DNA from: Phytophthora quininea
Lineage: Eukaryota > Oomycota > Peronosporomycetes > Peronosporales > Peronosporaceae
Direction of reading: 5' to 3'
Length of the DNA stretch: 64,000 nucleotides
Assembly (NCBI GenBank): GCA_011947345.1
Contig: JAAVTG010000395.1
Location: 62,001 to 126,000, forward strand
Shown: one piece after another, positions 22,002 through 33,109 of the stretch
How the letters are laid out: each line of letters opens with the position of its first letter
Numbering within the stretch: the stretch's first letter is position 1
Notes under the pieces: generated by a model
Databases searched by the model: none
Told to the model about the DNA's origin: nothing
What the model saw: the letters and a program-made list of their open reading frames with translations, nothing else
Position numbers and translations under genes: made by a program

Positions 22002-22602
22002 GGATCGACGCCGGGCGGTAGCGGCGCAGACGACCGACGTAAAACGTCGGGTGTAGTCGCAGGGCAGATGGTAGTTGTAGCCGATAAGCATCTCCAATGA
22101 CCTTTAACACCTTGAATGGGCCAATGTACCGTGGCGCGAGCTTGTTTGCGCCCAGATTCGTCACAAGGGTTGGGGAAATCCCATTGGTAGATAATAGGAC
22201 CTGGTCCCCAACGTGGAACCTTTCCACGTTTCGGCGTCCGCTGCGGTCCGCATTCTCCTTCTGGCGATCGACGGCAGCAGCGATCGCGTCGCGAACGTAG
22301 CGGACAATCGCCGCGCGCTGTTGCACGAACTCATGGACAGCCGCAGTGTCGCTCCGCTGCGGCGCCGCGTTGGGCGCAAAGTTTGACGGCGGAGGCCCAG
22401 TAGCCGAGACCGAATCAGGTGCAGTGCGAAGCTCAGCTGCGCGACGCGGACGCGGGTTGATCAGCGTCCGACTGGTCCAAGCAGCAACATCTCGTGGAGA
22501 AGCAGCCGACGCTCGCGCGGCGGCCCGTGTAAGAGGACCCTGGCTGGAGTCCCGCGTGGAAGACCTCGTGGTCACCGCGTTCACATTGGGGTTAGCGGTC
22601 AA
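21598..22602 (-). CDS. Gypsy pol C-terminus with chromodomain
   Basis: After the integrase core comes an integrase C-terminal part (VGDQVLLSTNGI, LAPRYIGPFKVLKVIG, LHPTFYVGRLRRY), a Pro/Ala-rich linker and a chromodomain (HIVEAILDHDD... RRYLVRWIGPLDDSWEP) close to the stop at 21598. The frame differs from that of the integrase core, with the shift near 22660. Confidence 0.85.
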   Translation of the reverse strand: MTANPNVNAVTTRSSTRDSSQGPLTRAAARASAASPRDVAAWTSRTLINPRPRRAAELRTAPDSVSATGPPPSNFAPNAAPQRSDTAAVHEFVQQRAAIVRYVRDAIAAAVDRQKENADRSGRRNVERFHVGDQVLLSTNGISPTLVTNLGANKLAPRYIGPFKVLKVIGDAYRLQLPSALRLHPTFYVGRLRRYRPASIPSDNPVPRDAAPTTSAATLDSPAPAAPRNSPGAPDDAPSPTRARFLRDGPAPLVDRDGNFRHIVEAILDHDDSTGSRSARRCDGDIPSSRRYLVRWIGPLDDSWEPREVLLADVPDCVEAYEAGLPRGATPRRA

Positions 22603-25130
22603 CTCGTGCGGCGCTGCGGAGGCGACACCAGTGGAAGTGGAGGTCGCAACGTCGTGGGTCCCTGACAGCTGAACTGGAAGGGGCGCTCCAGCCCAAGGAG
22701 CGCCGGAACGCGCGGGTGACGGCCAAAGTTGACGAAGAATGGCGTCAGGCCAGTTGACGCGTGCACGGCGTTATTGATGGCGAACTCCACCATCGGCAGG
22801 AAAGAGCTCCATGACGTGAATGACGTGGCGTAACTCCGCAGCACGTCTTCGACAACCCGGTTAACTCGTTCGGTCTGGCCATCGGTCTCAGGATGTGACG
22901 CGGTGGACATCGCCAACCGCGTCCCGACAAGTTTGAAGAGTTCCGTCCAGAAAGCTGCAGTAAAACGCGGGTCTCGATCGGATACAATTGAGGATGGAAG
23001 TCCATGGTGGCGATACACTGTGTCGAGAAACAGCGCCGCCGACTGAGACGCGGTGATCGATGAGGCAACGGGAGCAAGGTGGGCCATCTTGCTAAATCGG
23101 TCGACGAAAACAAGTATGCCTGTGCGGCCTTGAGCGTCTCGTGGCAGACCAAAAACGAAATCCATGCTGACCGATGTCCACGGACCCGTCGCGACTGGAA
23201 GAGGTCGAAGCGGGGCTCGCTTCGACGGCGAAGGCTTGACACGCTGGCACGCTTCACAGGAGCGGATCCACTTGCGTACCCACTTGTACATGTGTGGCCA
23301 GTAGAAGTCGCGCGATAGTGACGCGAATGTTTTCTCGCGTCCGAGGTGGCCGCCGCTAGGGGTATCGTGAAACTCATGGATCAGTCGGGCTCTGAGGTCG
23401 TCGTCAAGCGGGACGACTATGCGTGGCGGGTCCGCGCGATCGACGCGGAAGGTCAGCAGATCCCCATCGAGACTGTAGCGGTCAACACGGGCGCGACTGC
23501 GAAGGGACAAGCGGCGCCGCGCCGCGTCTGATGGTTCTCTCAGGTACTTAATCAATTCGGAGCACGCTGCGTCCGACTCGTACGCGGCCGCGATCAGGTT
23601 GCGGAGCGGAGTGGACGCTGCGACTTCAACAGCAGCGATGTCATCAGCGGTGCACATTGCGCATTCGTCGTCATCCTCGTCGCCAATCGCATGGCGACCC
23701 GATTGCACGTAATCTGGGCGACGCGAGAGTGCGTCGGCAAGGATGTTGGTCTTGCCCGGCTTGTAGTGAACGACGAAGTTGTACTCCGAGAAGAGCGACA
23801 GCCAACGCGCCATGCGCTGGGACAAGTGGGGACTCTTGGTCGCTGTCCGCAGCGACGCGTGATCCGTGTAGACCACGAAGGTCTTCTCGCCCAAGAGATA
23901 CACGCGGAACTTGATGAGGGCGTATCGCATCGCCAACAGCTCCTTGTCGTGGACTGGATAATTCCGCTCCGCAGGCTTCAGTTGACGCGACTGGTAGCTC
24001 ACCACTCGTTCGCGACCAGTGTCGTCGAACTGCATCAAGGCGCAACCGATCGCGAAGTCGCTCGCGTCACACACCACGTGAAAAGACTTCGAGTGGTCCG
24101 GGAGCATTAGGACTGGCGCGGTGGATAAGCTTGTCTTCACCGCGTCGAAGGCTGCTTGGTGCTCGGGGCGCCACGACCACGTGGCGTCGGCTTTCAGGAG
24201 TTGCGACAGCGGCCGAACAGTCGAAGCGAAGTTCTTCGAGTAGTGGTGGAGATAAGTGGCGAGTCCGAGCCACTGCCGGAGCTGCTTCTGGTCCAGCGGG
24301 GTTGGCCAAGAGCAGATCGCCGCGATCTTCTCCGGGTCGGCTCGAACGCCGTCTTTGCTGACGTAGCTCCCGAGTACCGGGATCTCGGGAGCGCAGAAGA
24401 TGCATTTCTTCAAGTTGGCGTACAGCTTGTTTTCCCGCATCACCTCGAACACCTTGCGGAGGTGTTGAAGGTGGATGTCGACGTCCGTCGTGCCGCTCTC
24501 GGCACGACTGTGAATGAAGATGTCGTCGAAGTAGCTGGGCGCGAAGTCTCGATACGGGCGAAGAAGATTGGACACCATGCGGTTGAATGTGGCAGGGGCG
24601 TTCTTGAGCCCCTGCGGCATCACGAGCCATTCCCACAACATTCCGCTGGGCGTGCTGACCGCGGTTAACGGCACGTCTTCTTCACGCATCAAGATTTGGT
24701 AGAAGCCATCCATCAGGTCGATAGCACTGTACACAGTGCTGCCAGACATAGTGTCGAGCACCATGTCCTTCCGTGGGATCGGCGTTTGTGCTGGGATGGT
24801 GGCGTCATTGAGCTTGTTGAAGGCGTGGACAATGCGCCAACCGCCCGTCGCCTTCTTCACACAGAACGTAGGACTGGAGTGTGGAGAGAGGCTTTCACGG
24901 ACGTGGCCGGCTTGCCGGCGACCCTCGAAGAACGCATCAATTGCTTCGACTTGGTCGCGGGGAAGCGGCCATTGTCGCGTCACACAGTACTTCGATCCGG
25001 GAACGAGATCAATTTCGTGTCGAACACCACGATCGGGGGAGTTCAGCTGGAACCTTGTCGGGGAAGATGTCGATGAACTCGCGAACCAGCGGAGCAACTG
25101 GGTTACCAGCGGCTTCAAGTGCCGGTAACG
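22603..25130 (-). CDS. Gypsy reverse transcriptase, RNase H and integrase
   Basis: Ordered motifs are the RT region with the catalytic YFDDIF (about 24525), VVSYQSRQL and the RNase H DASDFAIG motif (about 24045), the integrase zinc-binding HxxxH...CxxC segment (HDTPSGGHLGREK... SCEACQR) near 23300, and the DDE core (MDFVFGLP, VSDRDPRF, HPETDGQTERVNR). The frame shifts from the protease frame in the GGGGG run at 25035-25039. Confidence 0.95.
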
Positions 25131-26405
25131 ACTGAGCCAAGTAGCGGGCTTCGCGGGCAGACTTAGGCTCAGCGCCTTGCGGGCGTTTCCGGGCATCGAA
25201 GGCTTGGTCGCCAGCGTCAACATCGACAGCCGTGATGGTCGCGGAGTTGTCCGCGACGATCATGCAAACCTGCTCGATCTCACCATGTTTCAAGTCGTGG
25301 AGGAAGTGTTTCCACGACAGACCAGGCAACTTGGTGATCTCGGGTGCGTCGCACGGAGGACGTGCGACCTCGACGTCGCGCGTGCGCGGGTTCGTCGCCG
25401 CGTCATCTCGCACTAGAACAGAGATAACCTCGGAGTCAGATGTGTCTGACTCGCTCGGAGGAGCGCGGGGACGCCGAGGCTGGCGGCGCCCACGGCGACG
25501 GACTGGCCGGGTGAACGCATCGGTAGCAGGCAGTGGGAGACCACGCTCGACCAAGTCTGCTGTATTCAGACGCCGGGACACGACATTGGCGTCAACTTCA
25601 TCAGAGAGCTCCTGCTCGACCACATGCGGGAGTCCCTGCTCGACCGCGCGTGGGAGGCCACGCTCAACCACATCTTCTTGTTTATCGTCAACGGAGAGCC
25701 GCTGCTCATCCGGGTGTGGGAACCCCTGTTCGACCACGTTGTTGTCCGCCGTCGAGAGCCACTGCTCATCGGGACGTGGGAACCCATGCTCGACCACGTC
25801 AGACACGTCTTGAGGCACCTGCTCAAGACCGGCGCAGGATGCGTGCTCGCATGCCGCACACGAAGGGCCATCGCCCACTTCAGGTGCGGCATGGGTCATG
25901 GAGTCGGAGTCCATGACTGCAACATGCGGCCATCGGTTCGGCGTTCCGCGCAAGAACGCCAGGACTGCATTCACGTCGATGTCACGTGGGCGGACCGTGC
26001 CGGTCAGCCAGTTAATCTCAGGCTGGTGACGGGCGAGCCATGGGATGCCGAAGACGCAATCGAACGAGCCACTCAGCTCGATCACGAGGAACTCTTCGGA
26101 GCTTCGGAATCCGTCGAACTCGTACGTGAAGGTCGTAGAGCGCCGCGGCGTACGCCGTGGCTTGCCATCGGCGTATTTCACGATCATCTCCCCGGACCTT
26201 CGCGAAGGCTCAGGTCCGCCGGTAGCACCGACAAACTCTCGGCGCGAACGAAGTTGTTCGTCGCGCCCGAATCCAGCAGCGCGCGAAGCGGCCGCTTCGC
26301 ACCATCAACGTGAACATTGAGGACAATCAGTCTCGTGTCGCTGCCGGAGGTGGTGGCAAATAGTTGTGCGCGATGCACGGAAGGGCTAGGAGGAGGCTCT
26401 GCCAC
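25009..26405 (-). CDS. Gypsy aspartic protease and linker
   Basis: The active-site motif LLDSGATNNFV is at about 26275, followed by a flap-like segment and GIPWLARHQPEINW, the conserved exit of the protease fold. A long acidic, repeat-containing linker (NVVEQGFPHPDEQ-like units at about 25600-25800) leads into the reverse transcriptase. A one-base frame shift lies in the CCCC run at 26190-26193. Confidence 0.9.
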
Positions 26406-26449
26406 CAGAGAGCCGTCGCTCCTTCCACGACCAGTAGGGCGCCCCGCGC

Positions 26450-27507
26450 CTACTGGTTGTCGCCATTTTTTGACTCGGCGACGATACCGTCAGCGTCTTC
26501 GGCGACAACATGCGCCAAGACCGGAGCGGGAGCGCGGCACACAGCCGCGCGATGTCCAAGCTTGCGACAGCGGAAGCACCGCATGGGCCGAGTGCCTCGA
26601 CTAGGGCCCGCCAGAGGCGGTCGGGTGGACGACGTTGGCGCCGGACCGGATCGTCGGCGCCCGTGGTAATCCTGAATGGCGTCAAGCTCCATGGGCTCAG
26701 GCTCCGTGACGGAAGGGGTAGCGAGGGAGAACGCCTCGGAAGCGGACACGCTGTAATCTTCACGTAGTGCTGTCTCGAAGGCTTGTTCAAGGGACCCTGG
26801 CGTCTTCCTGGTCAGGTAGAAACGCTGGTAGCCAGCGTTCATACCAGAGATGAAGACATGGACTTGAGTCGCCATGTCCACCGGATTCGTCGTGATGCAC
26901 GACACCAGGTGTCGTGCCCGCTGAATGTATTCGAGCATGGACAGCCGTCCCTGATTGAGTGACAGAAAAGCCGAGCGTTGGACACGCTCGTCTTGAGGGG
27001 GCTCGAAGGCCAGGCGGAGGTCTGCCTTGAGCGACTCCATCGTCGAGAAGCAGGAGGAGTCGGCGACAAGTTTGCCGAGCGCCCATTCCTTGGCCTTCCC
27101 CGTCAACTTGGACAATAGGAACCGGGTACGAGCAAACTCGGTAGACAACTGCCGAGCTTCGATCGCGATGTCGATCTCACAGAACCAGCGATTCAGCTGG
27201 AGGCGAGCGTCGCCGTCACCACTGTAGGTGGAGACATCGAGCTTCACGATGTCGTTCTTGTTCTTGGTCGGCGTGGGAGTCGTCGCACGCTGACGCAGGT
27301 CAGCGAGCTCACGCGCCATGAACTCATGAGCAGCCAGGCGTTGGGCAGTCTCCGTTCCAGCAGTCAGCAACGTCTTGATGACTCCTTCTCCGGAGACCGC
27401 AGCGAGGCGGTGTAGCGCCTCCCACTCAAACACGGATAAGTGGGGAAGCTGGCGTGCTCAAGGGCACCAGCCCCTTCGTTGAAATTGGAAGCGTCGTTCA
27501 CGTTCAT
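26450..27507 (-). CDS. Gypsy Gag with CCHC zinc knuckle
   Basis: The capsid-like region includes RWFCEIDIAIEARQL and a retrotransposon-Gag core (EWALGKLV... LRLAFEPPQDERVQ). A zinc knuckle CFRCRKLGHRAAVC (C-x2-C-x4-H-x4-C) lies near the end. The first ATG at 27507 is out of frame with the body by one base; the GGGG run at 27442-27445 is the likely site of the missing base. Confidence 0.9.
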
Positions 27508-27530
27508 GGTCGTGTGGGCGGACTACGAAG

Positions 27531-27538
27531 TGCTACCA
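27531..27538 (-). other. Primer-binding site
   Basis: TGGTAGCA on the minus strand lies two bases after the 5' LTR and matches the 3' end of initiator methionine tRNA (...TGCTACCA). The match stops after eight bases. Confidence 0.65.
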
Positions 27539-27540
27539 GA

Positions 27541-27688
27541 TGTAACGGGGCGGTGCTTGTGGGGAATTTAACTCTGGCTATTCAATCTGTGTGGCGCCCG
27601 ACTTCGGGCGCCGTGAGCCAACAAAACTAAGAGCTAATCTAATTGGTCGCCGTGGCGCACGGCGACCGTGTGACGGTACCCCGTCACA
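27541..27688 (-). repeat. 5' LTR (148 bp)
   Basis: Same sequence as 20853-21000, including all three hairpins; it carries the promoter of the element by position. Confidence 0.95.
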
Positions 27689-27693
27689 TAAGC
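27689..27693. repeat. Target-site duplication TAAGC, right copy
   Basis: Pairs with 20848-20852. Confidence 0.85.
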
Positions 27694-29033
27694 CAACCGT
27701 GAGCGGCACGCGACTCCAAGTGCTTCAACAACAATCATCGATAAGTTTGTGGCTCTTGTTGTTCAATCTTGTAACCGCAGTCTCGCCACGTGCACGCGGA
27801 GGCGTAATACCAATCGAATTTATTACGATTTAATCGCACTAAATCGCACTTCTCTTGGTATCCAGCGACACATCCTCAAGTACTTGGACTGGTATACATC
27901 AACTGTACGCTTAGAATAAAAACCTCGATTCACAAGCTAACGAGTCTGAATAGGAGCAATTCCGAGCCAGCACATTGGATGGCGAGTCATGCGGGTTAAT
28001 CGGTGGGTTTATAGCTGTAGACAAGCAACTTACGGAGTCTCAAAAGGTAGGATGCTGCTATAGGGGAGAAATGTCACGTCAATTCTGCTCGTTACAGTGT
28101 CCCCCACTGTACTGCGACGAATTGTTCAATATCGTGTTGACGTGACAGCAGCAATCGTTCTTTGTGTTTTGCTCGGGTATCCATTCCTAGTCATGGCTGT
28201 AGCTTTTTGTCGAGTGTAGTGTGTTTTCACTTTGGGTAGTGAGCTCTAGTCCCAATCCCAGAATATTTTAATGTAATCTGCTCGAGGATTTTGTTTTCAG
28301 GTGGGGATTTTCGCGCACCGGGTTGCAATTTTCGAGCGACATTCGACAAAACCGTTTACGAAGACCCGACCCAACAAGGAGAAGTGGCCATTGCGTGCAT
28401 CAATCCGTGTTCTAAAACGAAACATCAGCAGCACGAACCATTCCGTGCAGTGCAAAAACGCAGTGATGATAATCATGATAACAAATCGTGCATCTGACGC
28501 GAGTATTCTACATACAAATTCTAGCAATGGGACGACTGAGTAGACGGTACCCACAAGTTTCCAGATCAAGTTCAGGTTTCTTACGATCCTGGTTGAGAGC
28601 TTCAACAGTCCTTTCATTGTGTAACTCGCCGTCAATCGCCCGCATTACTACCAGCATGAACGAGCTTCCGGGCCAGTACGACTGCGCAATCCGAGGAGAA
28701 CAGCAAAATCAACGAGTCGCCTGGACAATGTTTTAACGAACGTCGTTGCTGCTATCGTACGTGGGCGCAGGAGAAACAGAGCTTTATAAAAATTCGAATG
28801 CATGACTATCGACTTCGTCGTATGTATGAAGTTCATGAGAAAAATGCTGCAAACACGTTTAGCGTTATGTTGTCCTGTTTTGGGTGCAGCTCCTGCAGAG
28901 AACGCGGAGATTTGCTTGGCTCATCTTTATCTTCGCCAGACTTTCCTCGGTCAATACGCTCAACTGCTTGGGTTTTTCATTTCTGAATTCGACTCCGGAC
29001 AGCAACACGTTCTCCAAACCTTCAGACCCCACG
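27694..29033. other. AT-richer intergenic region before the peptide cluster
   Basis: No gene supported. Minus-strand frame 28297-28635 is hydrophobic but has no ATG. The sequence TCATTTCTGAATTC at about 28976 resembles the oomycete initiator consensus (TCATTYYNNAWTTT) and lies 55 bases before the first peptide gene. Confidence 0.4.
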
Positions 29034-29171
29034 ATGTCGATTCCCAAGTTTTTCGTCGTCACTTTCGTTGCCCTGTTGGGCGTAGCGACGGTCGACGCGA
29101 GGGTGATCAGGGAGCACCGAAGCCCTTACAACCGCGTGAATCCGATCCGACTCGAGCAACAGCGTGACTAG
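29034..29171 (+). CDS. Short secreted peptide, copy A
   Basis: 45 residues. A signal peptide of about 22 residues (hydrophobic core FFVVTFVALLGVATVDA) leaves a tail of about 23 residues with no cysteine that contains RSPYNRVNPIRLEQQRD. The tail shares P-x(0,1)-[YF]-N-R with copies B and D. Its leader lacks the block shared by the other copies. No RxLR, LxLFLAK or other known effector motif is present. Extracellular location is predicted; function unknown. Confidence 0.6.
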   Translation: MSIPKFFVVTFVALLGVATVDARVIREHRSPYNRVNPIRLEQQRD

Positions 29172-29308
29172 ACTTCCCAGTCGATCTCCGGAGGCGAAAT
29201 TGGGCCAACAAAGGCCAAAGTTCAGCAGCACGCTAGAAAATAAGCCAAAGCAAATGCAAGTTAACCGCCTTGAAATCGGTATGTTGTTCCCTTTGTGTCC
29301 TACTTCAC

Positions 29309-29343
29309 GTCAAGTCAAGAACCCCAAGCAAACCACCAGCAAG
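29309..29343 (+). promoter_or_regulatory. Shared leader before peptide copy B
   Basis: The block GTCAAGTCAAGAACCCCAAG ends 14 bases before the ATG and recurs, with few changes, before copies C, D and E. Close spacing to the start suggests part of the 5' untranslated leader. Confidence 0.65.
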
Positions 29344-29484
29344 ATGCAACTCGTCAATATAGTCGTTGCCGCCATCGTCGCCGTGCTCGGTGTGGCTCCA
29401 GTGAGCGCTAAAAACCCAGGCACATTCAATCGTGCTACACTGGAGAGCACGGCTTCCGCGCGTAATGGACAATTAAATTGGTGA
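29344..29484 (+). CDS. Short secreted peptide, copy B
   Basis: 46 residues: signal peptide MQLVNIVVAAIVAVLGVAPV-SA, then a tail beginning KNPGTFNRATLES and ending GQLNW. The motif NPGxFNRxxL matches copy D (NPGVYNRGNL). No cysteine. The start is fixed by the conserved leader directly before it. Confidence 0.7.
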   Translation: MQLVNIVVAAIVAVLGVAPVSAKNPGTFNRATLESTASARNGQLNW

Positions 29485-30045
29485 ATTTCGCGTGAGTGGA
29501 CAGGTCCAAATGCAGCTCGAAAGCAGATAAACTTTTATTTGCTAGATTAGTTGTCGGTAACATCAGGACACTTTTCTTTCCTTGTTTGTGTCTACTGCTT
29601 CGCGTACCAAGACCTGACACTCAACTGCGAAATTTCTCTCTTAGAATTCGAAGCTACGGAACAGGCAGAATCAATCAAATTCCGAAGTCAACGAGCGCAT
29701 TTCCAGTATCACAGCGATGAACATTCTGAAGAAATGAAGCGATGTTTGCTAACACAATTTCTCTTTGATAGCACGCGAAGTTTTTCGTTGCCATTTGGCT
29801 GAAGGGGATTCAAATGTACTTCGGTCAGGTAGGTGATACCAACCGAGATTTACCTTTGGTAACACTGGTTTTCACAGAAATCATTCTAAAACCATTTCGG
29901 CACCGACCAGGATTACGATTCCGGAAGTTGGCTCTGTAATCCTATATGAAGAGCGCACGCGCTTCAGAGCTGCGTTGGTGTTTTCCCATTGATCATTCTC
30001 CAATTCTCATCGTCGAGGCAAGAACCCTAAGCAACAAACAACAAA
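29485..30045. other. Spacer between peptide copies B and C
   Basis: AT-rich sequence with stops in all frames. Only the leader block of copy C at 30010-30045 (GAGGCAAGAACCCTAAGCAA) is recognisable. Confidence 0.45.
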
Positions 30046-30102
30046 ATGCAACTCACCAAACTCCCACTTCTACCGGCGTTTTTTTCAAGTTGCAGTCGTT
30101 GA
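30046..30102 (+). pseudogene. Short secreted peptide, copy C (degraded)
   Basis: The conserved leader is followed by ATG and MQLTKLPLLP, matching the start of copies B and D, but the frame ends after 18 codons within the signal-peptide region and the peptide tail is lost. Confidence 0.65.
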
Positions 30103-30584
30103 TATTAATGCTAGTAGTCCGACCATATTGTTGTGCTTTATTTCCTTCTGCCGGAAATTGTGATTGCTGCCTGTTTGGTGCGTTGGCTCGACGAGTTTAG
30201 AAGCCCCAGTGTAGTATTTTCTGGGTACTCCTCTGGAATTTCTTCTCTCTCATCGTGAATCGATTCCATACAATGGAAGGAGATAATAGTTGATATCAAT
30301 AACTCTATCAAGGTTTGCAGTCACGACTCCATGCCTTCAACACTTATCTGCTGCACTCACATTACCCTACTAAGAAAGAATGAGCCACCGAGGTGCGCCC
30401 ACATAGTACCGAAGACGAAAACATGGAGCACCAGCAAACGGACGATAGAGTAATAAATTAGGCAACGATTTCTGAGTCGGTACTAGTTGGCTTTGGATTT
30501 CAATAGTTCACCGTTCCGATACTTCGACCCAAACAAATACTTCCTGCAATCCAGTTGCATCACGTCTCTCTTCTGAGTCGTTAA

Positions 30585-30734
30585 TTACTTGCGGTCAGTC
30601 GTCCTTCTAGAGCCTTCCGCTCCGGGGAGGTTGCCACGGTTGTACACGCCCGGGTTTTCAGGCATTTCAGCACTGACTTGAGTCCCACCGAGCATAGCGA
30701 TGACGGCGACGACGAGGAGCTTGGTGAGTTCCAT
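30585..30734 (-). CDS. Short secreted peptide, copy D
   Basis: 49 residues from ATG at 30734: a signal peptide MELTKLLVVAVIAMLGGTQV-SA, then a tail with ENPGVYNRGNLPGAEGSRR and a basic end. The frame is intact. The start matches MQLT/MQLV of copies B, C and E, and the leader upstream is the best preserved of the set. Secreted, no cysteine, function unknown. Confidence 0.75.
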   Translation of the reverse strand: MELTKLLVVAVIAMLGGTQVSAEMPENPGVYNRGNLPGAEGSRRTTDRK

Positions 30735-30780
30735 CTTGTTGTTTGTTGCTTGGGGTTCTTGACTCGACGAAGCGAACTGG
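30735..30780 (-). promoter_or_regulatory. Shared leader before peptide copy D
   Basis: On the minus strand the block reads CGTCGAGTCAAGAACCCCAA then GCAACAAACAACAAG directly before ATG. It matches the leader of copy E almost base for base for over 40 bases upstream. Confidence 0.65.
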
Positions 30781-31086
30781 AGAATGAGAGATAAAGAGCG
30801 TCAACTCCCTGAACAACAACGTGTCAATCTGTCGAGGCTCAAAGAGACAATTCCTGTTGCAGTTGGAAGAGCAGAAGCATCGACGGCTTTACGTTTTACT
30901 GTATTTTTAGGGAGATCTACACGCGTGCTCTGCTAGGACCATCTGTAAGAAACCTGTGGCCAGCGTGAATCAAATCTCGTTTTGTATATATATAGCGTAA
31001 GGGAGCCATAATCCACATGATTGCATGAGTTTTCATCCCGGCTGGTAGTCCAAGCAGTGTACTGTGGTATCGTGAAGCTTTCGTCT
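30781..31086. other. Spacer
   Basis: Contains a GTATATATATAG tract near 30987 but no gene that I can support. Confidence 0.4.
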
Positions 31087-33068
31087 TCATGAAGTGCTAA
31101 ACTTTTGAGCACTTTGAAGTTTCTTCAGCCATTCTCGTAGCTGTTGTTTCTTATCGAACTGAAACAAATAGAGTCTGCCGAGATGGTGAATGGTCAAGCA
31201 GCAGTCTCCGGTCAGCTCTGGAGCAAGTCGTTTCTCGTGCTTGCCACTATTTGTTGGTTCACTTCCGTCGTCATTTTCTAAAGAAAGCTGTGTCTTCTTC
31301 GTTGATGCTTTGTTGGATGCGATTGGTATCACACGAATTTCGGTCGCCTCCGTCATGTCGACAATGTCAGAAGCAAGTGTGACGCCAAAGTGTCGGTAGA
31401 TTCGAAGCACTCCATCGGAAAGAACACACCATCGAGCACTGGTATGGAAACTTTCCAACGTCGTTTTCATGTTCAGGTACCCACAGAGCGAGTTCTGATC
31501 GCTAAATGGCCGCAGATTCACATTAACAACCCAACGAGGTTTTCCTTTTGCTGTAGAGCTGGCGCCATAGTTTTTATTGTCAATATCATCGATAAGTGAC
31601 GATGCATTCCCTCCAGTGTCTGCAAGACGAAGAAGTTGATGTTGAGCTGTCTTGGGGAAGACTTCCACGTGATCCATCAGCTCCAACTCTGTAGAAACCC
31701 CAGTACGCCATGTTTCCTCCGCTTCAAGAAGACGTAGCACAGCTTGGCCCAGGAAAAATGTGTTGGGACCATTTTTACTTAGCAGTGTAAAGCAGAAAGT
31801 CGAGTTGCCGTCCGCTCCAGGAACAAACATTTTTCAGGCCAAACGATATCAAGATCGGCTCCGGTAGATCCATTATTGCCTACCGGTTTTCGCACGCTTG
31901 TTTCGAAGCAGAAGAGCTGGGTATCGTCATCGTCCCCAGCAACCACACTCACATACATGAATGGATTGCAAGAAAACCCATTACCTAGGCGAAGTTCTTC
32001 CAAAGTGGATGAACTTCCAAGTCCCAGGCCTAAACCATCGGCCAAATTCGCTTGAATTCCATTCGGGAAAGTTGCATGGACGCGAAGTGAATCGATAGCG
32101 TACGGCTTGAGTCGTGTGCGTTGTACCTCGACAAACCTTTGGCGAGCGATTCGACCGCGTAAAGCCGCTTGAATTTTAATGATACATGCTCTCTTCTCTG
32201 CGAACGTAGAGGCATCTCGATTCATCCTCACGTAAGCTGTTAGTGCGCTTGAAAGAACTTGTCGTTGAGCTGCTAAGAAAGCAGCACGTGCATCAGCTGA
32301 ACGCTCGTCGTATTCAAGTTTTAATCCCATGTGGCAATGTGAACACAACCATGAAGAGAAGGGAGAACCTGTTGACGTCGGGGCCACAAAAGTGTGCTTG
32401 GACTTCTTGTCGTCGCGTTCGTAAGCTGCTAAATAACATTTCACGTGCGCTACGACGTTGCATGCAGCACATTCCAATTCTCCTCCAGCGAAATTGCAAT
32501 AGTCACAACGAGAAGATCGAGGCCAACGTGTGCCGTCAAAGAGAAAGCGAGTGGGAACGATCTTCGGTGGTGGCTCCAGAGCTGTTGATTTCGCTTGAAT
32601 ATTCTTCTTGATGAGAATTTTTGCTACGTCCGTCACGGTGTTTTGTCGATGAAGTCGTCGGACTTCTATTAGACCGCTCGCTTGGCGACGTAAAGCTGAC
32701 AATTTCGAGCCGTCGACAGTAGTCTTGGAAGATAATAAGCCTGATCGTGAGTTCATTTCATCCAGCACAGTCTGCAAGGATTTCCGATTCGGTTGACGAT
32801 ATAAAGTCGTGTCTTCGAAGCGTTCAAGTAAGGGATTTACATCTCCACGTACAAATTCATCTTTTGACTGAGATCGGAATCGGTTGGCCCAATGAGAAGA
32901 CGAGCGGAGTTTATCACGAGGTGAAGGAATTTGTGGCGACTCGAACTCATCCGTAGCTGGCCTGGGTGGCGATAGGAACGTGTGGGTTTTGAAAATACGC
33001 CTTTTACGGGAGGTAAGTGAGGAAGAGAACTCGATCCGTGCATTTATCTGGGAGGAATCGATCGCCTA
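31087..33068 (-). CDS. PHD finger - IQ motif - C2 - PH domain protein
   Basis: Coding begins somewhere before 32777; the frame is open from about 33068 but no initiating ATG is seen, so a first exon is missing. In order: a Ser/Arg-rich N-terminus; a C4HC3 PHD-like finger (CDYC... CAAC... HVKC... CSHC) at about 32500-32320; an IQ calmodulin-binding motif (IIKIQAALRGRIARQRF) at about 32180; a C2-like domain (about 32090-31650) and a PH domain (about 31530-31110) ending KKLQSAQKFSTS. The frame slips in the T-run at 31830-31834, one base short. C2 and PH suggest binding to phosphoinositide membranes under calcium/calmodulin control; the exact role is unknown. Confidence 0.75.
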
Positions 33069-33109
33069 TATTTTTGTCTTCGAAAAATCAAAGAAAACGG
33101 ACAAGTGAT

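Larger units (their letters stand above)
20853..27688 (-). mobile_element. Ty3/Gypsy LTR retrotransposon, chromodomain type
   Basis: A 6,836-bp element in minus orientation with 148-bp terminal repeats, TG...CA ends and a 5-bp TAAGC target duplication. Gene order from right to left is primer-binding site, gag, protease, reverse transcriptase, RNase H, integrase, chromodomain, LTR. Integrase after reverse transcriptase identifies Ty3/Gypsy, and the terminal chromodomain places it with chromoviruses, which steer integration to marked chromatin. The two LTRs look identical by eye, so insertion was recent. Several frame breaks sit in G/C runs; whether the copy is active cannot be judged until they are checked. 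An ORF on the opposite strand occupies the 3' end. Confidence 0.95.

Noticed and set aside
29034..29484. Short peptides as RxLR or Crinkler effectors
   Set aside because: No RxLR, EER or LxLFLAK motif after the signal peptide and the mature tails are far too short.
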